Of a stretch of 64,000 bases of DNA, positions 50,501-62,500 are shown in pieces; position 1 is the stretch's first letter; the number at the start of each line of letters is the position of its first letter. Source of the DNA: Archivesica marissinica (lineage: Eukaryota > Mollusca > Bivalvia > Venerida > Vesicomyidae); the NCBI GenBank assembly GCA_014843695.1, contig CM026400.1:42825983-42889982 (forward strand). The letters are read 5' to 3'. Both the position numbers and the translations under genes were made by a program. The notes under the pieces are model-generated. The model worked only from the letters and a program-made list of their open reading frames with translations. It had not been told where the DNA came from and ran no database searches.

Positions 50501-53500
50501 CGGTGAACCATGTGGGTGAGCCCTCGGCTATTCTCCCCTCGCAGATTTTAACTTCGTGCAAAATACGCGACCCATCGGCGTTAAGCCATCTATCAGCGTT
50601 TGCCTAGCACGTGATATTAATTCCCGTCTAATTCTCTTCATCAAACGACAGAAATTATATTTTTCACTGGTGTAAATTAATATTGTTTGTTTACTATTTT
50701 GTCTATTAAATCGATTTTTACGAAATACAAACAACATGGTGTCGGGCTATTTTTATTTTCTGAAAACGGAATTTTAGTCGCGATTAGTAAGATGGACAAG
50801 TGGTATCTAAAGTTGTCTACTGGTCATATGTGCTTTCAAAAACAGTTGTTTATTTGTTTTGAAAATGTTACCTTTGTTTGGGGCGAGGGAGAGCAGAGAG
50901 GACTGTGCTAGCTCTGGTACAGAGATAATATCTAAAATACTTTATATTTGGCAATTTGTAAAAAGTTTATCCTCTTTAGAAACAATAGATTACTATGCTA
51001 ATTCTACTCTAAATATCATACTGATGATTATAATTAACGTCCTTTGTATTTCCATGATCACGTGTAAATAGTATATATAATATTATGACTATATGCTTTA
51101 TGTCCATAATCACAGATGCTTGGGGTCTGGACAAATGTTTGCGGGTTCAAACCCACAAAACTAAAAAACGTGTTTGTTTTTAGGAACACCATGATACACT
51201 ATATATAAATCCCCCCCCCCCGTTGAGTATCAGTACATATTTTAACTGTCCCCTGCTTGTAATGTAAACTAACACATTTTAGTATTGATTTTCTGTCTGC
51301 TTGTCTGCAAGACAGGGTCAGTTTACACCAGGTGTTACACCATGACAGGCACACTTTATCTGTTTATATCTGTACATGTTTATAATTTTTTTATTTTTAT
51401 TGAAACCGTTTTAGCAGAGCTTGAGGTAATGACTAGCCTGGGAACAGAGTTTGATATATTTTGCCTGGTCAGTCAAATAAATATATCTTAACACCGAGAC
51501 TATTAATTGGGCAGTAGGCCTATTGAGTTTTTGGTCATTTTGCCAGAAGTTATAAAGTGAAAAATCGACAGACTGGCACCCAGGCTACCAAACCACTTGT
51601 CCAGACCCCAAGCGTCTGTTGTCCGTAACACAATCACAGATGAGTGTGTGTTTTACGTTTATTTATCGTCGCTACCGGTTGCCCATATGAGCGACGCCTC
51701 CTGAAGAGGTTAGTCATTTTAGATTTTTGGAGGATAGTGCAATGATACAGACAGAGACCCATTCCAGAGTCTCCTCTGGTTCTTTTACGTGCACGGTGTA
51801 AAGCACTGACCGAGACCTCGGTTTAACGTCCCATCTGAAAGACTGTTAATTTTATTAGGGTCAGACGGGGGATCGAACCTGCGATCCCTGGATTACCAGT
51901 CCAGCGTGTTACCACTGGACTACAGATCCGTCTGTTCAGAGATGAATTTGTTAATTGGGGATTATATATTGATTGAGCAGTGTTTTGATAAGAGACTGGT
52001 GTTGATAAGGAAATTTGTTAATCCCCCCCCTTCCCGTTGATTATCAGTACATATTTTAACTGTCCACTGCTTTAAATGTAAACTAACACATCTTAGTATT
52101 GATTTTCTGTCTGCTTGTATAGTACACATTTTGAAGACAAGGTCAGTTTACACCAGGTGTTACAAGAGTGTGGAGTGTTTTACGTTTATTTATCATCGCT
52201 ACCGGTTGCCCATATGAGCGAAGTCTCCTGAAGAGATTAGTAATTTTAGATTTTGGAGGGTAGTGCATGATACAGACAGAGACCCATTCCAGAGTCTCCT
52301 CTGGTTCTTTTACGTGCACGGTGTAAAGCACCGACACGAGACCTCGGTTTAACGTATTATTAGGTGTTACACCATGACAGGCACACTTTATATATGTACA
52401 TGTTTATAGTTTATTATTGATTTTTTGTGTGAAACCGTTTTAGCAGAGGTTGATGTATTGACTAGCCTGGGAACAAGGGTTGATATATTTTGCCTGTATA
52501 TAATATACATATATTTTAACACCGAGACCATTAATTGGGCTGTATTGAGTTTCTGATAATGTCATTTTGCCAGAAGAAAATTAGTGAAAAATCGACAAGA
52601 CTTGAACCCAGGCTAGGTATTGACAAAGATGGTCACAGAAGGTTACTGGTGGTGGTTATTCACAGGTATCTCTCCTACATGTACAATAATTCAATTTACC
52701 AAATAAGAGAAACAATTAGTTTTTACTATTGGCAGTTTGCATGCAATAATTAAGTATTGTGAAATTATAAAATTATGAGTAAACAAGGTAAACGGGAGTC
52801 CGACTCGGACGCTTGGGGGTCTGGACAAGTTGTTGCGGGTTCAAAACCAATTTTTTAATTTTTTTAAACATTTTCATAAATCATAGGCCTGAAACTATGC
52901 ATACAAACAATTTAGGCATTATCCAAGCATATTTAAAATGACGTCCCGTCACTATCCCAGTAATTATGGACGCTTGGGGTTTTGAACCCGCAACCACTTG
53001 TCCAGACCCCAAGCATCCGTGAGTCGGAACAACTCGGTTAATCAGGATCTCTGTACCAGAGCTAGCACAGTCCTCTCCCTCGCCCCAAGCAAAGGTAACA
53101 TTTTCAAAACAAATAAACAACTGTTTTTGAAAGCACATGTGACCAGTAGAATAATAATTGTAATACAATAACATCTATCCTACACTATCCTACACTCCTA
53201 TCCTACACTATCCTACACTCATATCCTACACTATCCTACCCTACACTATCCTACACTCCTATCCTACACTATCCTATCCTACACTATCCTACACTCCTAT
53301 CCTACACTACCCTATCATACACTATCCTACACCTATCCTACCCTACATTATCCTACACTATACTACCATATTCTATCCTACACCTATCCTACCCTACATT
53401 ACCCTATCCTACATTATCATATCCTACATTATCCTATCCTACTCTACACTATCCTATCCTACCATACACTATCCTACCCTATCCTACTATCCTACCCTAT

Positions 53501-56500
53501 CCTACATTATCTTATCCTACCCTACATTATCCTATCCTACACTATCCTATCCTTCACCTATCCTACATTATCCTATCCTACCCTATCCTACCCTATCCTA
53601 TATTATCTTATCCTACCCTACATTATCCTATCCTACACTATCCTATCCTTCACCTATCCTACATTATCCTACACTATCCTACCCTACACTATCCTACCCT
53701 ACACTATCCTATCATACACTATCCTACCCTACACTATCCTACCATACATTATCCTACACTATCATATGCTACATTATCCTACACTATCCTACCCTACATT
53801 ATCCTATCCTACATTATCCTACCCTATCCTACTCTACCCTATCCTACTCTACCCTACACTATCCTATCCTATCCTACACTATTCTATCCTACACTATCCT
53901 ACCCTACATTATCCTACACTATCCTACACTACATTATCCTACCCTACACTATCCTATCCTACACTATCCTATCCTACCCTACATTATCCTATCCTACACT
54001 ATCCTATCCTACCCTACATTATCCTATCCTACACTATCCTACCCTACACTATCCTATCCTACACTATCCTATCCTACACTATCCTACACTACATTATCCT
54101 ATCCTACACTATCCTACCCTACATTATCCTACCCTACATTATCCTATCCTACACTATCCTATCCTACACTATCCTATCCTACACTATCCTACCCTACATT
54201 ATCCTACCCTACATTATCCTACACTATCCTATCCTACATTATCCTATCCTACACTACATTATCCTACCCTACACTATCCTATCCTACTTTATCCTACCCT
54301 ACATTATCCTATCCTACACTATTCTATCCTACACTATCCTACCCTACATTATCCTATCCTACACTATCCTACACTATCCTATCCTACACTATCCTATCCT
54401 ACACTATCCTATCCTACACTATTCTATCCTACACTATCCTACCCTACATTATCCTATCCTACACTATCCTATCCTACCCTACATTATCCTATCTTACACT
54501 ATCCTATCCTATCCTACATTATCCTACCCTACATTATCCTATCCTACACTATCCTATCCTACCCTACACTATCCTACACTATCCTATCCTACACTATCCT
54601 ATCCTACACTATCCTATCCTACACTATTCTATCCTACACTATCCTACCCTACATTATCCTATCCTACACTATCCTATCCTACCCTACATTATCCTATCTT
54701 ACACTATCCTATCCTATCCTACATTATCCTACCCTACATTATCCTACCCTACATTATCCTATCTTACACTATCCTACCCTACACTATCCTATCCTACACT
54801 ATCCTACCTACACTATCCTACCCTACATTATCCTACATTATCCTATCCTACACTATCCTATCCTACAATATCCTACACTATCCTACCCTATCCTATCCTA
54901 CATTATCCTATCCTACCCTACATTATCCTATCCTACATTTTTATCCTACCCTACATTATCCTATCCTACACTATCCTACCCTACATTATCCTATCCTACA
55001 TTATCCTACTCTACACTATCCTATCCTACACTATCCTACCATACACTATCCTACCCTACATTATCCTATCCTACACTATCCTACCCTACATTATCATATC
55101 CTACATTATCCTACCCTACACTATCCTACCCTACACTATCCTACATTTTCCTACCCTACACTATCCTACCTACACTAGCCTACCCTACATTATCCTATCC
55201 TACACTATCCTACCCTACATTATCCTATCCTACATTATCCTACACTATCCTACTCTACCCTACACTATCCTACCCTACATTATCCTACCCTACATTATCC
55301 TATCCTACATTATCCTATCCTACATTATCCTATCCTACACTATCCTACCCTACGTTATCCTATCCTACACTATCCTACCCTACACTATCCTACCCTACAC
55401 TATCCTATCCTACACTATCCTACCCTACATTATCCTATCCTACATTATCCTACACTATCCTATCCTACACTATCCTACACTATCCTATCCTACATTTCCT
55501 TACCCTACATTATCCTACACTATCCTATCCTACATTTTCCTACCCTACATTATCCTACACTATCCTATCCTACACTATCCTATCCTACATTATCCTATCC
55601 TACACTAGCCTACCATATACTATCCTATCCTACACTACATTATCCTATCCTACACTATCCTATCCTATCCTACCCTACACTATCCTATCCTACCCTACAT
55701 TATCCTATCCTACACTATCCTACCCTACATTATCCTATCCTACATTATCCTACACTATCCTACTCTACCCTACACTATCCTACCCTACATTATCCTACCC
55801 TACATTATCCTATCCTACATTATCCTATCCTACATTATCCTATCCTACACTATCCTACCCTACGTTATCCTATCCTACACTATCCTACCCTACACTATCC
55901 TACCCTACACTATCCTATCCTACACTATCCTACCCTACATTATCCTATCCTACATTATCCTACACTATCCTATCCTACACTATCCTACACTATCCTATCC
56001 TACATTTCCTTACCCTACATTATCCTACACTATCCTATCCTACATTTTCCTACCCTACATTATCCTACACTATCCTATCCTACACTATCCTATCCTACAT
56101 TATCCTATCCTACACTAGCCTACCATATACTATCCTATCCTACACTACATTATCCTATCCTACACTATCCTATCCTACCCTACACTATCCTATCCTACCC
56201 TACATTATCCTACCCTACACTATCCTATCCTACCCTACATTATCCTACCCTACATTATCCTATCCTACCCTACATTATCCTACCCTACGTTATCCTACCC
56301 TACATTATCCTATCCTACCCTACATTATCCTATCTTACACTATCCTATCCTACCCTACACTATCCTACTCTACCCTACATTATCCTACCCTACATTATCC
56401 TATCCTACACTATCCTATCCTACACTACTTATCCTATCCTACCCTACATTATCCTACACTATCCTATCCTACACTATCCTACCCTACATTATCCTATCTT

Positions 56501-59500
56501 ACACTATCCTATCCTACCCTACACTATCCTACACTATCCTACCCTACATTATCCTATCCTACACTATCCTATCCTACACTATCCTACCCTACCCTACATT
56601 ACCCTATCCTACCCTACATTATCCTATCCTACACTATCCTATCCTACTCTACATTATCCTACACTATCCTATCCTCCCTACATTTCCTATCCTACACTAT
56701 CCTATCCTACTCTACATTATCCTACACTATCCTACCCTACATTATCCTATCCTACACTATCCTATCCTACCCTACACTATCCTACACTATCCTATCCTAC
56801 ACTATCCTATCCTACACTATCCTATCCTACCCTACATTATCCTACCCTACATTATCCTATCCTATCCTACACTATCCTATCCTACCCTACATTATCCTAT
56901 CCTATCCTACACTATCCTATCCTACCCTACATTATCATATCCTATCCTATCCTACACTATCCTACACTATCCTATCCTACCCTACATTATCATATCCTAC
57001 ACTATCCTATCCTACATTATCCTACACTATCCTATCATACACTATCATACCCTATCCCACACTATCATACACTATCCTACACTATCCTATCCTACCCTAC
57101 ATTATCATATCCTACACTATCCTATCCTACATTATCCTACACTATCCTATCATACACTATCATACCCTATCCCACACTATCATACACTATCATACACTAT
57201 CCTACACTATCATACACTATCCTACACTATCCTACACTATCATACACTATCATACACTATCATACACTATCCTACCCTATCATACACTATCTTACACTAT
57301 CCTACACTATCATACACTATCATACACTATCCTACCCTATCATGCACTATCTTACACTATCATACCCTATCCTACACTATCATACACTATCATACACTAT
57401 CCTACCCTATCATGCACTATCTTACACTATCATACCCTATCCTACACTATCATACCCTATCCTACACTATCATACCCTATCCTACACTATCATACACTAT
57501 CCTACACTATCATACACTATCATACCCTATCCTACCCTATCCTATCCTACACTATCATACCCTATCCTACACTATCATACACTATCATACACTATCATAC
57601 ACTATCCTACCCTATCATGCACTATCTTACACTATCATACACTATCCTACACTATCATACACTATCATACCCTATCCTACCCTATCCTATCCTACACTAT
57701 CATACCCTATCCTACACTATCATACACTATCATACCCTATCCTACCCTATCCTATCCTACACTATCATACCCTATCCTACACTATCATACACTATCATAC
57801 ACTATCATACACTATCCTACCCTATCATGCACTATCTTACACTATCATACCCTATCCTACACTATCATACCCTATCCTACACTATCATACCCTATCCTAC
57901 ACTATCAGACACTATCATACCCTATCCTACCCTATCCTATCCTACACTATCATACCCTATCCTACCCTATCCTATCCTACACTATCATACCCTATCCTAC
58001 ACTATCATACCCTATCCTACACTATCCTACACTATCATGCCCTATCCTACACTATCCTACACTATCATACCCTATCCTACACTATCCTACACTATCCTAC
58101 ACTATCATACACTATCATACCCTATCCTACACTATCCTACACTATCATACCCTATCCTACACTATCATACCCTATCCTACACTATCCTACTGTATCCTAT
58201 CATACCTTACACTATCCTATATATATAAAGATTACATATACACTGTTCTTATCCTGGGGTCGCAAGGTCGATCCCCCGTCTGACTTCCATCCCCCGTCTG
58301 ACTTCCATCCCCCGTCTGACTTCCATCCCCGTCTGACTTCCGAGGTCTCATTTCGGTGCTTTACACCGTGCACGTAAAAGAACCTCTGTCTGTATCATGC
58401 ACTATCCTCCAAAATCTAAAATGACTATTGTAATTTCTTCAGGAGGTGTCGCTCATATGGGCAACCAGTAGCGACGATAAATAAACATAAAACCCACATT
58501 GTTTCTCTTATCGCCTCTTAAAAACTATTATTGTTTTAGATGAAATCGTTGAGGGAACAAGGGGACAAGGCACTAAAGGGGCAGGACTTTACAGGGGCCA
58601 TCAAATGTTATAACGAGGCCCTCGAGATCGACGAGCAGAATGCAGACGTGTTGCTGGCTCGCGCCACTGCTTGCATCAAGATGGGAGACTATATCAGCGC
58701 GCAGAGAGATACCGAGTTTCTACTCGGTCAGGATCCAGAAAACCATGTGGTAATAACTGACTACATATTATTATCAGTATTATCTGAATTAGTTGTAAAA
58801 ATGGAATCCAAATATAACTTTACAGTCAAACCTGTCTTAACCCATTTCATTCTGGATACATTTAAAGGCTTTTGCAAACAATATACCGGTAGATCCAGAT
58901 CAGACGCAGTGTGACACTGTGTGTTGATCAGGATCTATGTTGTTTGCTACATAGCCAAGTGTCTTAGCAAGATCATCTGAATAGCAAATAGCGTAGAGCC
59001 TGATCAGACGGAACGTTCCATGGCGTCTGATCTGGCTCTATGTTCTTTGCAAATACTGTTTGAACGGTATCCAGAATGAAATGGGTTAACAGCCAGCCAA
59101 GGGAATCACAGAAAATGGCTGCTTAGCACAGGTGGCTGCTTAATAGAGGTGAAATGTATATTAACAACATTATTGGGATTTGAAACTGGCTGCTTAATAC
59201 AGGTTGGCTGCTTAACACAGGTTTGACTGTACATGTATACAAATTTATTTTAGGTGTATTGTGAAACAAGTTCATACAACTTATAGTAATCACTCTATTG
59301 GACACCGCCACCCTGATTCTAGACTGGGGCTCACTGTTACTATTTGGGAGAAATGCACGATTCCTCCCTGTTTTGAAACATTTTTTGTACAATATATTTT
59401 TATGCCGTCACAAATTTGAACACGGGCATATGATACTCTTTTATCTAGTTAACTGGTGAATTTAATCGAAGCACAAACATTTCAAGATGAAGATGTTAAT

Positions 59501-62500
59501 AATTCTGGTTTTTTGTTTTCTCACAGGCATACAAAATACAAGGCCTGGCTTTGAAATTCCTGCATCAGTATAAAGAAGCTTTGACCTCATTTCTCACTGC
59601 CCTTGACCTTGACCCAGACAGCTCGGATGAACTCACTGATCATATAGCGGATGTTGCAGCACAGTTGTGTAATATACCAGAAAAGACAAGAACAGCTTTG
59701 AAAGGTAAATAGTAAACCTCATTTTTCATTGCCCTTAGCTCAGATAGCTCCTTGACATAGAAAACTCTCGAACTTGACATATGTAACTCTTGACCTTGAC
59801 ATAACTAGCACTTGAAATAGATAAACTTGACCTTGACAGAGATAGTACTTGACCTTGACAGAGATAGTACTTGACCTTGATATAGATAGCTCATGATAGC
59901 TCATATATATCACTTGACCTTGATATAGATAGCACTTGACCATGACATAGATAGATAGATCTTGACATTGTTAACTCTTGACCTTGAAATATATATATAT
60001 CACTTGGCCTTTATATAAGGGTGCGGTATACATGGATATACATGTGCAGTATACATGGATACACACTACACAGGCTCCTGTAATACTCCGGCATACAGGC
60101 TCTGTGTCGTGAGTGCTCTATGCGAAACTACCATACTTTCTGCACTGTTTACTAATTATGCTAATATATGTTATTATCTCCCCTAATTATGCTAATATAT
60201 GTTATTATCTCCCCTAATTATGCTCATGTTATTATCTCCCCTGTCTTAGATATGGATTCCTACAAGAAGCTCAGTGAGGTTGGGGTCAGTCTATTCCAAG
60301 CAAAGAAGTACAAGATCTGTATCAAGATCCTCGGCGCTGCCCAGAAATACCAGACCAATCAGCAAGGTATTACCATGAGGATCCTGCTGACCTCAGCCAA
60401 TGCACACTCGGCATTGAAGCACACAGAGAAAGCTATTGGCTTGTACCAGGAGTGTCTGCAGACGGCTATTGCTACACACGATCAGATCTATCAAACAAAG
60501 GCTCTGGTGAACATTGCTACACTGTACCTCGAGAATCGTGACACGCACCAGGCAATAATATACTACGAGAAGTTATTGCATTTGGAGGCGGAGCTTATTT
60601 TAGAAACAGGAAATGATGATGTTTTACCGGACTTCTGGACCAAAGAGCTCCAGTGTGGTCTGCATTTAAACCTGAGTATTGCCTACAAGGCGATAGGGAA
60701 CATGAAATCGGCTATACAACATGCAAGGAAATATGTAGGGTTTATCGAGAAATATAACTTTCAAGGAAAACTGAGGGCGGAGTCTTATCATAATACTGGA
60801 ATGCTGAACGAGATTCTTGGCAATTATAACGAAGCAATAAACAATTATAATAAGTATTTAGAAGAGGGCAAGAAAAATGGTGATAAAAAGGGCCAGGCGC
60901 AGGCGTATGGATGTTTAGGTAGCGTCTATGCAGCGTTGAAAAACTGGAAGCTCTCCACAACGTATCACGAGCAGTATGTTACCATGGCAACAAGATTTGA
61001 AGACAAACGAATGAAAATAATTGCAAACGAAATGCTTGCTGATTCTTTAACACTGAAAGGAGATTACGAAAAGGCTATTACGGCATACGAGGACATGATC
61101 AATTGTTGTATCCGAACGGATTATAGAACGCGCGCTACGGGAATGTGTAAACTAGGTCATGCATATCGCGCATTGATGAAGCCTCAGTATAGTTTATATT
61201 TCTATGAACAGGCCGCTGAACTCGCTGAGGATTTTGAATTTCCGGAGATTGAAACGCTGAGTCATTATAACATAGCGTGTATACACCAACAGTCGACACA
61301 GATGCTAGAATTGGAAAAGGCTTTGAAATATTTCCAGCAACTGGTTCCCTATTACGAGTCAAAAATACGAGAACATATGGCAGAAGATAGTCACTGCCCG
61401 GAGGAATATGGGATCCAGCTGTGTGAATGCTACGATGGGATTCAGACTGTGCACGCTAAGCTCGGGAACAAGGACGAGTGTTTGCAGTTTGCCGAGGCGT
61501 ACAGAAAGCGTTCATTGACCATGACTCACAACTATCAAGCGTCTGCACTGACGAGTCAGAGTCACACTGCACCATGGGATATCTGGTCTGTTGAAAGAAT
61601 AGGGCGCGTAGTGACTCGGCAAAACAGGTATTGGTAATGTTCATAGCTGTATACGTACATTGAAATGCAATTAGAATTATGAAACCTTTCCTTACTAATT
61701 TATCATCGTGCATCCGCCTCCGTGGTCGAGTGGTTAAGGTCGCTGACTTGTATACCACTGTAACCTATCATCACTGATGGTCACAGGTTTGAGCCCCGCT
61801 CAGGCCGTGTCTCATTTATATGAAAAAGTTGGCAGTTTCTTACGGAGATTGGTGCACCCAAGTACTGGTTAACCACTGGAGCCTGCCCAGGAAAGGTGTT
61901 GTTAAGTAAACTGCCCGCCGGCGATATAGCCCGAAATGGTGCTGATGCAGGTGTAAAACCCGAAATATAAATAATTTATCGTCGTGCAATCCTGGCGTTT
62001 TTTATGCTTCATTTTTATTTTGTCTCGATCAAAATTATTTCTGTGGATGCGCGTTCGCTTCAGGTGCGAACGGTCCGGAGTTCGAGCTCTGCTGGAGCCG
62101 TTTCGATTGTGGCCTTAGGCAAGGCATTTAATTTCCACGTTGCCTCTTCTCTCTCCCTCGTGGCGATGGATTCCATCAGGAATGAGGTCTTGAGAGTGAT
62201 TAATATAAGTTGTAAGAACTTGTTTCGCAATCGAGCTAAAATAAATTTGTATAAACTAAAATTATTTCTTGGAAATGCATAAAACTTCAAATTTATGTTT
62301 ATATCATTGTGTCAATCACATAATTAACGGTCAAGGTCACTGTTGAAGGTCAAAGTTGCAAACTACTGCTTCAAACTTTGAGGCTGTCAAAATGTCTCTG
62401 GTGTAATATACATGTAGATTGCCATATACAAGCCAACATTGTCCCGAGAGACAATTGTTCTATATAGTATGTTCCTTGTTCAGGGAAAGTCAATTATTTC

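Noticed and set aside
53766..55178. 470-residue Tyr/Pro/Leu/Ile-rich open frame, and similar frames at 57342-58377
   Set aside because: Direct translation of CCTAC/CCTAT pentamers; not a structural protein gene.
53165..58220. Internal telomere repeat
   Set aside because: Pentamers CCTAC/CCTAT do not match TTAGGG/CCCTAA; no CCCTAA runs.
58750..58914. Extension of the TPR frame to a stop at 58912
   Set aside because: Past the GTAATA donor; the tail is MITE sequence and exon 3 continues the TPR in phase.
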